Assembly (NCBI RefSeq): GCF_000484695.1
Contig: NZ_AXVR01000042.1
Coordinates: 1 to 43,893, forward strand
Source: Salinispora cortesiana
GTDB taxonomy: Bacteria > Actinomycetota > Actinomycetes > Mycobacteriales > Micromonosporaceae
Direction: 5' to 3'
Length of the DNA: 43,893 bases
Within the stretch, counting starts at the first letter, position 1. Each line of letters opens with the position of its first letter. The notes below the pieces were generated by a model. It saw only the letters and a program-made list of their open reading frames with translations. It was not told the DNA's origin and did no database searches. This document shows positions 1-7,052 of the stretch, piece by piece. A program made the position numbers and the translations under genes.

Positions 1-358
1 TCCCCCGATCTCCCTCGTCTCGCTTGCCGTCCCAGTCACCCCCGCGATGGTCTTCCCAACCGCCCTCACGGCTGTCCTTCCAGTCGCCCTCGCGGCTGTC
101 TTCCCAGCCACCCTCGCGGCCCTCGCGGCCCTCACGGCCCTCGTAGCCCTCGCCGCCCGCGTCGGCGCCCTGACCTCCGCTCTTGGCGACCTGAGCCGCA
201 CTCTGGGCCAGGTCCCGGGCACCGGCTCCGACCCCGGTGAGACCAACCGCGGCGATGCTGACCACCCCGGTGAGCCCGGCGGCGATCCAGAGCTTGCGTC
301 GCCGCTTCGACGCGGCCTGCGGGTTCACGGCATTGTTCTGAGCTTGGTAGTTGGACAT
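1..358 (-). CDS. Membrane-anchored or secreted repeat protein, 3' end outside window
   Basis: The minus strand reads open from an ATG at 358 to the window edge, giving 119 codons with no stop. The protein starts MSNYQAQNN, has a basic stretch (KRRRK, about residues 22-26) and then one hydrophobic segment (WIAAGLTGVVSIAAVGLTGVG), typical of a signal peptide or single membrane anchor. After this it becomes low-complexity: EGRE repeats, then units of the type GGWEDSREGDWKD rich in Trp, Asp, Glu, Arg and Gly. The DNA of the tail is correspondingly repetitive. The product family is not recognised. The tail resembles in style the D/K/W-rich tail of the protein at the other end of the window. A weak purine-rich stretch (GGAGAGGG) precedes the start by about 12 bases. 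The start is fairly secure because translation upstream loses coding character. Confidence 0.7.
   Translation of the reverse strand, partial: MSNYQAQNNAVNPQAASKRRRKLWIAAGLTGVVSIAAVGLTGVGAGARDLAQSAAQVAKSGGQGADAGGEGYEGREGREGREGGWEDSREGDWKDSREGGWEDHRGGDWDGKRDEGDRG
20..180 (-). repeat. In-gene tandem repeats coding EGRE and GGWEDSREGDWKD units
   Basis: The plus strand shows repeated 'cctcgcggccctcacggc' and 'ccagccgccctcgcggctgtcttcc'-like units. Read on the minus strand they code Glu-Gly-Arg repeats and then Trp/Asp/Arg-rich repeats of about 12-13 residues. This is coding repeat DNA, not CRISPR. Confidence 0.6.
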
Positions 359-903
359 TGAGCTCTCTGCCCTCTCCTCATACCAGAAAGGGACATATCA
401 CGTAAAAGTGAATATCCCTGCCACAAATCGGTTGTAGCCCCCAGAAGCACTGTATGAGAACCTTTCTCGTTTTGTGGGCTTACCTCAAGCAAACCCACAT
501 ACGGCTTACCGTTAGCCAGCCCACCGGCCACTACCGGGAAGTTCGTTATTAGGAGGTATTGTCCGAAAGAAGCGGTAAAGCAATTTTTGTACGGTGAAGG
601 CAACCTCGTCGTTGAATCGCCCTGCCGACAACCAAGTGAGCAGAACGGTTTGCCGCCACGACAACGCCGACACCCGGGCAGTGATCAGCTGCTGCCGACC
701 CAGGTCCATGCCTTCGACCGGACACAGCCGCAGCCGCCGACGGGTGCCACCGCCCGCTGCGGTCATTGGCGGGAGGACTGGGCCTGGTTCAACGCCGGCG
801 CTCCAGTGCCATGCTGGTGATCTGATCGGCGACACCAGTTGCTTTCAGCTGGTTCACAGATAGCGCACAGCCAACACCTGAGATCAGCGGCCACAGTGCT
901 GGT
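359..903. other. Gene-poor stretch of 545 bases
   Basis: I see no convincing gene here. Short open frames exist on both strands, but none has a ribosome binding site or recognisable protein. Roughly 363-600 is visibly richer in A and T than the rest of the window and holds small hairpins: GAGAA-CCT-TTCTC near 458, and TGTGGG paired with CCCACA near 473-500. It is the upstream region of the minus-strand gene that starts at 358, so a long leader or promoter region is likely. The part after 600 returns to high GC and leads into the gene at 904. Confidence 0.5.
389..419. promoter_or_regulatory. Imperfect inverted repeat upstream of the left-edge gene
   Basis: AGGGACATATCAC and GTGAATATCCCT flank a 6-base spacer (GTAAAA). 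The arms match apart from a one-base indel. The site lies 31-61 bases upstream of the minus-strand ATG at 358, where an operator or promoter would be expected. It could be a repressor site or simply an RNA hairpin in the 5' leader. The binding protein is unknown. Confidence 0.35.
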
Positions 904-1875
904 ATGACTTCTCCTCGATCCGGCGCTGGTCGACCCACCCGCCGTGTCTTCCTGCTCGGTGGGCTCGCCGCCGCCCTCGGGGTCTCGGCATGTGGCCGGA
1001 CGACGGTCACCGGGGTCGACGGCCCCTCAGCGTCGGCCGCCTCCATCGACACACCAACCAGCGCGGTGACGACCGAGCTGACGGGCAGCTACTCGATCGC
1101 CGACAGCGCCACCGGGACGCAGATCGACGTGACGGTCACTGGGGACAGTCGGATCATCCGCGCCAACGGACTGCCGAACCACCCGAGGGGCAGCTTCCCG
1201 AACGCGAACAACCCCCACGCCGTCTCGGCCCAGGCGTACGAGTTTCAGCTACCGCTGCAGGGCACCCAGGCCAGTCGCGCCACCAGGTTTGTCCTGCCAC
1301 AGCCCTTCGGCATCGCGATCAACGGGGTCCTCTTCGACCCCCTCGCCGCCGAGTGGTACCGACGGGACCCGGCCTCCGGCTGGACGATCGAGGCGATCGG
1401 GCCCAAGGCAACCCTCGGCCTGGACGACAACAACGCCCACGTTCAGCCGACCGGGGCCTACCATTACCACGGCCTACCTACGGCTCTCGCCGATCAGCGG
1501 GATCCGAGCCGCCACTCCCCGCTGCTCGGCTGGGCCGGCGACGGCTTCCCCATCTACGCAGGGTCAGGCTACCGCGACGCCATGGACCCGACCTCCGGCA
1601 TCACCAGGCTGACCTCCTCGTATCGGCTGCGCTCCGGCCTGCGCCCGAATGGACCGGGCGGCGCATACGACGGCACATACACCGAGGATTTCGAGTTTGT
1701 GCCGGGCCACGGCGTGCTGGACGTGGCCAATGGTCGACACGGGGTCACGCCCGAGTACCCCGACGGCACCTACTACTACGTCCTCACCGACACGTTTCCG
1801 TTCATCCCACGACAGTTCGTCGGCACCCTCGCGGAGAGCTTCCGCCACTCGGGACGCGGGGGTGGGCCTCGGTAG
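904..1875 (+). CDS. YHYH domain lipoprotein with twin-arginine signal
   Basis: This 323-residue protein carries the signature YHYH (GAYHYHGLP, about residue 186) of the YHYH family (PF14240), a group of exported proteins with no established function. The N-terminus has a twin-arginine motif (PTRRVFLLGG), a hydrophobic core and a lipobox ending in Cys30 (LGVSAC), so Tat export followed by lipid anchoring is likely. The body contains many His, Asp and Tyr residues (DDNNAHVQPTG, GDGFPIYAG, HGVTPEYPDGTYYY), compatible with metal binding, which is inference. No clear Shine-Dalgarno precedes the ATG; the Tat motif at the right place decides the start. It stands alone, 143 bases before the next gene on the same strand. 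Confidence 0.85.
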   Translation: MTSPRSGAGRPTRRVFLLGGLAAALGVSACGRTTVTGVDGPSASAASIDTPTSAVTTELTGSYSIADSATGTQIDVTVTGDSRIIRANGLPNHPRGSFPNANNPHAVSAQAYEFQLPLQGTQASRATRFVLPQPFGIAINGVLFDPLAAEWYRRDPASGWTIEAIGPKATLGLDDNNAHVQPTGAYHYHGLPTALADQRDPSRHSPLLGWAGDGFPIYAGSGYRDAMDPTSGITRLTSSYRLRSGLRPNGPGGAYDGTYTEDFEFVPGHGVLDVANGRHGVTPEYPDGTYYYVLTDTFPFIPRQFVGTLAESFRHSGRGGGPR

Positions 1876-1983
1876 TTGATGACCGATCCGTTTGCCGGCC
1901 GCCGGATGCGGGGTGCCGCAGGCAGCATCGGCGGTTCCGCTACCCATGCGCCCCGGAGCCGTTTGTCATACCGGAGTTCGACA

Positions 1984-1997
1984 CTCGGTCGACCGAG
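1984..1997. promoter_or_regulatory. 14-base perfect palindrome, candidate operator
   Basis: CTCGGTCGACCGAG is a perfect palindrome lying 21 bases upstream of the ATG at 2019. Its position fits an operator overlapping the promoter or leader of the reductase gene. No regulator gene lies beside it. Confidence 0.3.
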
Positions 1998-2018
1998 ACG
2001 ACAGTCAGGGGAGTTTCC

Positions 2019-2567
2019 ATGCGCAAGGTCGTGCTCTACACACTGATGTCGATGGACGGGGTGGTGGGGGCACCCGATCGCTACATTTTCAACTTCGACG
2101 AGGTGATGTACGCCAACCTCGCCCGGACGATCAAGAGTCAGGACACCGTGCTGCTCGGCCGACGGACCTACGACGAGTGGGCGCCGTACTGGCCGACGGC
2201 GGAGGAACAGCCCTTCGCCGACTTCATCAACGCGGTGCCGAAGTTCCTGATCAGCTCGGCGACTCCGACGGTGCCGTGGGCCAACACCACGGTCGACTCA
2301 GGCCCGGTCGCCGATCTCGTGCGCCGGCTCAAGGAGCGTCCGGGTGGCGACATCGGCGTCCACGGCAGCATTCGCCTCGCCCAGTCCCTACTGGCGGACA
2401 ATCTGATCGACGAGCTCCGGCTCGTCATCGCCCCGGCGGTGCTGGGCTCCGGGCGACGACTGCTCGGCGAGGGTGACGAGCAGCTACGGCAGTGGAAGCT
2501 GCTGCGGCTGGAGGGAACCCCCTCCGGCGCCATGCTCGCCGACTACGAACTCGACAGAACCCGCTGA
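2019..2567 (+). CDS. Dihydrofolate reductase family protein (RibD C-terminal type)
   Basis: The 182-residue protein begins MRKVVLYTLMSMDGVVG and shows the RibD C-terminal/DHFR fold layout: LLGRRTYDEW near residue 50, a central GGDIGVHGSIRLAQSLL segment that would contact the nicotinamide nucleotide, and IDELRLVIAPAVLGSGRRLL. These family members are NADPH-dependent reductases of small heterocycles; the actual substrate cannot be told and this is not a true folate-pathway enzyme by sequence. The start is chosen by the AGGGGAG ribosome site about 6 bases before the ATG. The reading frame stays open far upstream, but that part overlaps the YHYH gene and is not coding. It converges on the acyltransferase gene with only 12 bases between the stops. 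Confidence 0.85.
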   Translation: MRKVVLYTLMSMDGVVGAPDRYIFNFDEVMYANLARTIKSQDTVLLGRRTYDEWAPYWPTAEEQPFADFINAVPKFLISSATPTVPWANTTVDSGPVADLVRRLKERPGGDIGVHGSIRLAQSLLADNLIDELRLVIAPAVLGSGRRLLGEGDEQLRQWKLLRLEGTPSGAMLADYELDRTR

Positions 2568-2582
2568 GCCCGGAGCGGCTCA
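2565..2582. terminator. Short hairpin containing both convergent stop codons
   Basis: TGAGCC (2565-2570) and GGCTCA (2577-2582) form a 6-bp stem with a 6-base loop. The left arm starts with the TGA of the plus-strand reductase. The right arm ends with the TGA of the minus-strand acyltransferase. It may act as a minimal two-way terminator. Confidence 0.35.
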
Positions 2583-3308
2583 GGAGCGATCCAGGACGGC
2601 CGCCTCGGCGGGGGTGGGTGCGCCGCCGCCGAGATGCGCCGGGAGCCACCAACTGTCGTCGGGGCCGGCCGGACGCTCCGGGTACTCGCGTTGGGTCCGG
2701 TCAACCAGAGCGCTCAGCCGCTCGGCCAGGTCGGTGTTCATCGCGTTCGCGTCCGGGTATGCAGCCGGATTCATCGGCTCCCCGATCAGGATGGAGATCG
2801 GGGTGTGCCGCCGGCTGAGGGTGCGTGGCCGTCCCTTGGTCCAGAGCCGTTGGGTTCCCCAGATCGCCACCGGCAGCACCGGCACGTCGGCTTCCCGGGC
2901 CATCCGGGTCGCACCGCTCTTGAGGTGCTTGACGGTGAACGACCGGCTGATCGTCGCCTCGGGGAAGACCCCGACCACCTCGCCCTGCCGCAGCGCGGTG
3001 ACCGCCTCGACGTAGGAGCCGCTGCCGGCCCGGCGATCGACCGGGATGTGTCGCATCGCCCGCATCAGCGGCCCGGAAATCCGATGCGTGAACACGGACT
3101 TCTTGGCCATGAACCGGACCAGCCGCTTCGACTCGCGCGCGCCCAGGCCACAGAAGATGAAGTCGAGGTAGCTGATGTGGTTGCTGGCCAGGACAGCACC
3201 ACCGGTACGGGGAACGTGGTGGGCACCCTCGATGGTGATTTTCAGGTCGAGTACCCGGAACATCGTCTGGGCGGCGGCGATCACGGGCGGATACACGAGT
3301 TCCGGCAT
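2580..3308 (-). CDS. 1-acyl-sn-glycerol-3-phosphate acyltransferase (PlsC family)
   Basis: This 242-residue protein has the PlsC/LPLAT acyltransferase motifs: the catalytic HX4D in NHISYLDF (about residue 43), a basic middle part, and the acceptor-binding FPEAT in GVFPEATISRS. Such enzymes transfer a fatty acyl chain to lysophosphatidate or related acceptors at the cytoplasmic membrane. The acceptor here cannot be fixed from sequence. Actinomycetes carry several paralogues, so it need not be the housekeeping PlsC. The start ATG has no Shine-Dalgarno, but a TAGGGT -10 box ends 6 bases upstream, suggesting a leaderless mRNA. Confidence 0.88.
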   Translation of the reverse strand: MPELVYPPVIAAAQTMFRVLDLKITIEGAHHVPRTGGAVLASNHISYLDFIFCGLGARESKRLVRFMAKKSVFTHRISGPLMRAMRHIPVDRRAGSGSYVEAVTALRQGEVVGVFPEATISRSFTVKHLKSGATRMAREADVPVLPVAIWGTQRLWTKGRPRTLSRRHTPISILIGEPMNPAAYPDANAMNTDLAERLSALVDRTQREYPERPAGPDDSWWLPAHLGGGAPTPAEAAVLDRS

Positions 3309-3314
3309 CCGCTG

Positions 3315-3320
3315 ACCCTA
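3315..3320 (-). promoter_or_regulatory. -10 box for leaderless acyltransferase mRNA
   Basis: TAGGGT on the minus strand matches TANNNT and is separated from the ATG at 3308 by 6 bases, so transcription would begin at the start codon. No good -35 box is visible. Confidence 0.4.
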
Positions 3321-3456
3321 CCCCGGGTAAGGTGACCGCCCGGTAGGTGGAAGCCGTGTTTGTCCCGACTGCCGGTACCAACTGCCGGTTCCGGCTATGG
3401 GCCCCGACTGCGGGCCGCGGGCCCGACCGCGAGCCGACGGGCGGGACCCGCGCCCC

Positions 3457-5517
3457 TCAGTCGCCGCGCTGGCGCAGGTCGAGCCGGCCACGGGCGAACG
3501 CATCCACCCGACCCCACCGGCCCGGAATGTCCAGCACCTCGATCCGACCCATCCCCGCTGGTAGACGCGGCTCGACAACCAGGTGGCCCTGGTGTGGCTC
3601 CAGCCCGAGCATCGTCCGCAGCAGCAACAACGGGGCGCCGGTGGACCAGGCCTGGGGCGTACACGCGGTCGGGTACTCGACTGGAAACTTGGTCAGCTCC
3701 CGTGGGTAGCCGCCGAACGCCTCCGGCAGCCGACCGTCGAAGTAGCGGGCGGCGTCGAGGATGCCGCTGGCGACCGTCGCCGCCTCCTCCGCAAAGCCAT
3801 ACTTGCGCAGGCCCCAGGCGACGAACGAGTTGTCGAACGGCCAGATGGTGCCGTTGTGATAGCCGATTGGGTTGTATCGGGCCTCCCCCTTGGCCAGCGT
3901 CCGAACCCCCCAGCCGGAGAAGAGTCGTGGCCCAACCAGGTGTTCGGCGATTCTCGGGGCTCGCTCATCGGTAGCGATTCCGCTCCACAGCAGATGCCCG
4001 ATGTTGGAGCTGAGCACGTCGCACTGCCGACCGTCCGGGTCCAGGGCGAGTGCGTAGTACCCGCCGTCCTCCACCCACCACTCCCGGTTGAACCGTTCCT
4101 TTAGGTCGGCCGCCTCCCGCTCCAGCTGCTCGGCGTAGGCCGGGTCGTCCCAGAACTCGCGGGCCAGCCGAGCCGCCCGCACCTTTGCGTCGTACGCGTA
4201 TCCCTGCACCTCGCAGGTGGCCCGGGGAAACGGCGGCAGGGAGCCGTCGCGGTAGGAGATGGAGTCCCAGGAGTCCTTCCAGCACTGGTTCTTCAGCCCG
4301 GTGTCGGTGTTGCGTCGTTCGTACCAGATGTAGCCGTTGCCCACCAGGTCGGCATATCCATCGATCCATTTCAACGCGGCCCGGCACTCGACCTGCAACG
4401 CCCGCACCAGATCAGCGTCCCCACTCCACCGCTCGTACTCGTCGAGGAGCACAAGGAACAGCGGGGTCGCGTCCACCGATCCGTAGTACGGCGAGTGTGG
4501 CTGCTCCTCGAAGGCCGCCGTCTCGCCGTACCGCATCTCGTGCAGAATCCGGCCCGGGTCCTCCTCCCGGAAGTCGTCGAACCGGGTGCCCTGGAGGGCG
4601 GCGAGGATCTGTAGCGTCGTCTTGGACAACTCCGGGGCGAACGGCAGTACCTGCAGGCAGGTCAGGATGCTGTCCCGACCGAACATGGTCATGAACCACG
4701 GCAGGCCGGCGGCCGGTAGCGCCGCCCCACCCAGTGAGAACGGAACGAAGCGCAGCGCCGCCAGGTCGACCAGGCAGCGGCGGTACGTCGCGGTCAGATC
4801 CTCGCGTTCACTGTTGACCTTGGGAGCGTCTGCGATCCAATCCTTGAGGTCCTGTTCCAGGGCGAGCCGCTCGTCGCCATGCGCACGCAGGCCCCTGCGC
4901 AGGTCCCGGCCGCCGGGGCCGAGGGTCATGGTCCGGACGTCGATCTCCGCCACCCACTGCTCATTCGCCGCCAGGTGGAGGGTGTAGGTGAAGCCGCCCT
5001 GGTCGAACCGCGCCGGCACCGACGAGGTGATCATGGTTTCCCGTCGAAAGTTGCCGCGCCGGTAGCCCAGCCGAAGCCGGTCCGACTCGGCCTCGGTGTA
5101 GGTCTCGCCCTGCTTACTCAGCTGGTCGTCCTTGATCTCGAACAGATCGGCGAAGTCAGCTGCCGCCGCCATCCGGACCTCCAGCTCGACCGGATTCTCA
5201 TCGTGATTGAGAATGGTGAGCGTCTCCCGGAAGCTTCCCCCCACCGCCCGTTCCCGGATGACCGAGAGCTTGGCGTCCACATAGTGTGTCGCCGCCCCCG
5301 GCACCAGGAAGAACCGCGCCTCGTAGTACTGCAGGTCGTCATAGGAGAGCGGGTTGAGCCGTTCGCCGTTGACCGTCAGCACCCAGGTGGACAGGAAGCG
5401 GGTGTCGAGGGAGAAGAGACCGGTCGGCTCGTTCGGCGTCGCCTCGATGTCCCCGCTCTCCGCGGAGACCACGAAGGTGTTGCCGTCGAGAATGCGCACC
5501 GTGTTGCCCGGCATCAA
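3457..5517 (-). CDS. Glycogen debranching-type glycosidase (amylo-alpha-1,6-glucosidase family)
   Basis: The 686-residue protein starts with the glycogen-debranching N-terminal bis domain (IRILDGN-like start, then DIEATPNEPTGLFSLDTRFLS, about residues 8-200). It continues with a six-hairpin glycosidase domain (FMTMFGRDSILTCLQVLPF near residue 280, GYHNGTIWPFDNSFVAWGL near 560, TACTPQAWSTGAPLLL near 620). Family members act on alpha-glucans, probably in the cytoplasm as no signal peptide is seen, but many of these actinobacterial proteins are uncharacterised. The ATG overlaps the stop of the upstream SCP2-like gene by 4 bases (ATGA), so the two are translationally coupled. Two Met codons open the protein; the first is taken because of the overlap. 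Confidence 0.85.
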   Translation of the reverse strand: MMPGNTVRILDGNTFVVSAESGDIEATPNEPTGLFSLDTRFLSTWVLTVNGERLNPLSYDDLQYYEARFFLVPGAATHYVDAKLSVIRERAVGGSFRETLTILNHDENPVELEVRMAAAADFADLFEIKDDQLSKQGETYTEAESDRLRLGYRRGNFRRETMITSSVPARFDQGGFTYTLHLAANEQWVAEIDVRTMTLGPGGRDLRRGLRAHGDERLALEQDLKDWIADAPKVNSEREDLTATYRRCLVDLAALRFVPFSLGGAALPAAGLPWFMTMFGRDSILTCLQVLPFAPELSKTTLQILAALQGTRFDDFREEDPGRILHEMRYGETAAFEEQPHSPYYGSVDATPLFLVLLDEYERWSGDADLVRALQVECRAALKWIDGYADLVGNGYIWYERRNTDTGLKNQCWKDSWDSISYRDGSLPPFPRATCEVQGYAYDAKVRAARLAREFWDDPAYAEQLEREAADLKERFNREWWVEDGGYYALALDPDGRQCDVLSSNIGHLLWSGIATDERAPRIAEHLVGPRLFSGWGVRTLAKGEARYNPIGYHNGTIWPFDNSFVAWGLRKYGFAEEAATVASGILDAARYFDGRLPEAFGGYPRELTKFPVEYPTACTPQAWSTGAPLLLLRTMLGLEPHQGHLVVEPRLPAGMGRIEVLDIPGRWGRVDAFARGRLDLRQRGD

Positions 5518-5885
5518 CGAACCTCCCGCCCGAAGGCTCGGCGCGGCCCACGCGAGCGCGGATCACCCGGGAAGAGCCTCTCCACCTGGACGAAGAGCCG
5601 TGGATCGCCGCTGACCCTCAGGTCCCCCCGCAGGCTGGCCGCGATGGCGTGTTCCCGCCCGGCGGCCAACTCCTCGAAGAGCGCCGGGCTGAGTCCGATG
5701 GTCGCGTCGGCCTCGAGGTCCTCCCGGCCCACCCGCAACCGCCCGCGGTCGATCCGGACGAACCAGTGCGTCGTGTGCGCCCCCTCATGCAGGTCGAACC
5801 GGACCGTCGCGGTGGTCCGCATCAGCAGCGGCTCAAAGCCCCGCCGGTCGAGGTCCTCGAAGAAGGCCGTGGTCGCTTCCGACAT
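5514..5885 (-). CDS. Small SCP2 sterol-carrier-like protein
   Basis: This 123-residue protein (MSEATTAFFEDLDRRGFEPLL) has the pattern of SCP2-like domains: a beta-rich first half (ATVRFDLHEG, THWFVRIDRGRLRVGRED) and then DATIGLSPALFEELAAGREHAIAASLRGDLRVSGDPRLFVQVERLF, where the G-D-L-R-V-x-G-D loop is typical. Such domains bind lipids or other hydrophobic ligands. It is coupled to the debranching enzyme by a 4-base overlap, an unusual partnership. The start is the internal ATG at 5885 because a strong GGAGGGGAG ribosome site sits 5 bases before it; an earlier in-frame start lacks one. A GGGTAG element, like a SigB-type -10, lies upstream at 5928-5933 but without a convincing -35. Confidence 0.72.
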   Translation of the reverse strand: MSEATTAFFEDLDRRGFEPLLMRTTATVRFDLHEGAHTTHWFVRIDRGRLRVGREDLEADATIGLSPALFEELAAGREHAIAASLRGDLRVSGDPRLFVQVERLFPGDPRSRGPRRAFGREVR

Positions 5886-6032
5886 GGGTCTCCCCTCCCG
5901 CCGGCCCCGTCCGCACACGCGACTGGGCTACCCGTGGCACATCCCGACGTCGTGCCATCACCTCCGCGCACGGGTCCCCCGATCCGGACCGGGTCAACCT
6001 CGCCCGGATCGGGTGAACCTGGCCGAGCCGCG

Positions 6033-6449
6033 CTAGTTGTTCGGGTCGTCCGCGCTGATGTCCGCGAGCACCGACTGCGGTTCGCGCTCCACCGCCAGGT
6101 CCCCCATCGACACCAGGCCGATCAGCTGCCCGTTCTCGACCACCGGCAGGCGACGCACCGCGTACGTCCGCATCAGGTCGGCGGCGGCCACGGCGTCGTC
6201 GTACTGGCTGACCGTGATCACATCCCGGGTGGTGATCTCGTTCAACCGGGTCGAGGCGGGGTTCATGTTCTCCGCCACCGCCCGCACGGTAATGTCACGG
6301 TCTGTCACGATACCAACTACGTCGTCGCCATCCGTGACCACGACGTCGCCGATGGCGCAGTCCCGCATCTCCTGGGCGGCCGCGATGAGCGTGTCGTTGC
6401 CGTCCATCGTCACCAACCGGGTCGTCATGAACTCTCCGACCGTTGTCAT
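6033..6449 (-). CDS. Two-CBS-domain protein
   Basis: The 138-residue protein is made of two CBS motifs: residues about 7-60 (MTTRLVTMDGNDTLIAAAQEMRD, then GIVTDRDITVRAV) and about 70-125 (TRDVITVSQYDDAVAAADLMRTYAVRRLPVV, then GLVSMGDLAVE). CBS pairs bind adenine nucleotides and sense energy state. Stand-alone versions of this type resemble the hypoxia and dormancy proteins of mycobacteria, which is family knowledge and not proven here. A GAGGGGAG site sits 4-5 bases before the ATG. A promoter of SigB type is visible upstream, suggesting stress control. Confidence 0.88.
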   Translation of the reverse strand: MTTVGEFMTTRLVTMDGNDTLIAAAQEMRDCAIGDVVVTDGDDVVGIVTDRDITVRAVAENMNPASTRLNEITTRDVITVSQYDDAVAAADLMRTYAVRRLPVVENGQLIGLVSMGDLAVEREPQSVLADISADDPNN

Positions 6450-6480
6450 GGTGCTCCCCTCTCGCTGTCGGCACCGCGGA

Positions 6481-6506
6481 CTACCCCCACCAGGCGGGCA
6501 GGTAAC
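6481..6506 (-). promoter_or_regulatory. SigB/SigF-type promoter of the CBS gene
   Basis: On the minus strand GTTA (6506-6503), a 16-base spacer and GGGTAG (6486-6481) match the actinobacterial stress-sigma pattern GTTT-N14-16-GGGTA. A start about 7 bases downstream gives a leader of roughly 25 bases with the ribosome site. Confidence 0.45.
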
Positions 6507-6532
6507 GAGCCCGGAAGCGATGGGGTGGCCGC

Positions 6533-6970
6533 TCAGCCATGCGGCGGAAGGCCGTAGACGCGCTCGACGTGCAGCCGCAACACCAGCCGGCGCTGCGCCA
6601 CCATCTCCCGGCGGAATTCGTCCCAGTCCGGGTGTTCACCCTGCATCGCCCGGTAGAGGGTGACCAACTCCTCGACCGTGGGGTCGTCCCCGCGCTCGGC
6701 GACCGGCGTCAGCTCGGCCCGCCCCTCGGCGACCGCGTACGCCCAGCCGGCGCCGCTGCTGACGTGGAAGCTGGCCTGCGGATCCCGGCGCAGGTTGGCG
6801 ACCTTGGCCCGGTTGTCGGTGACCGAGATCCGGATCAGCCCGGCCGCCGGGTCGTACTGGTAGAGCACGGTGGAGAGCTGCGCGGGCCCGTCCCGCCGCA
6901 GCGTCGCCAACACACCCATCCGGTGCTCCGCGAGGAGCTCGAGCAGCGGCGCCTGGCTCTGGTCGGTCAC
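6533..6970 (-). CDS. PPOX-class F420-dependent oxidoreductase family protein
   Basis: This 145-residue protein has the split-barrel flavin/F420-binding pattern of the pyridoxamine-phosphate-oxidase-like family: LLAEHRMGVLATLRRDGPAQLSTVLYQYDPAAGLIRISVTDNRAKVANLRRDPQASFHVS. The first beta strands and the R-A-K-V-x-N-L-R-R-D-P motif are typical of actinobacterial F420-binding members, which reduce small substrates with F420H2. The cofactor assignment is by family resemblance. GTG at 6970 is chosen because GAGGGAGG lies 5 bases upstream; the frame stays open far upstream over asd but that is not coding. Its stop lies 83 bases upstream of the CBS gene start. Confidence 0.85.
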   Translation of the reverse strand: MTDQSQAPLLELLAEHRMGVLATLRRDGPAQLSTVLYQYDPAAGLIRISVTDNRAKVANLRRDPQASFHVSSGAGWAYAVAEGRAELTPVAERGDDPTVEELVTLYRAMQGEHPDWDEFRREMVAQRRLVLRLHVERVYGLPPHG

Positions 6971-7052
6971 GGTTGCCTCCCTCGTCGGGTCCACCCACAA
7001 TCCAAACACGTCGGCACCGCCCCGGGGGTGAGGGCGGCGCTGACGGTCCGGC

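Noticed and set aside
47..361. Open frame on the plus strand over the left-edge repeat DNA
   Set aside because: It is a low-complexity shadow of the minus-strand gene at 1-358 and lacks a ribosome site.
512..863. Open frames on both strands, one hydrophobic, perhaps a broken transposase
   Set aside because: No recognisable motif, ribosome site or flanking inverted repeats, so I could not support a gene or mobile element.
990..2018. Long open extension before the reductase
   Set aside because: It overlaps the YHYH gene in another frame; the AGGGGAG site and family start fix ATG 2019.
4879..6557. Long plus-strand frames over the debranching, SCP2 and CBS genes
   Set aside because: Proline/arginine-rich shadows opposite well-supported minus-strand genes.
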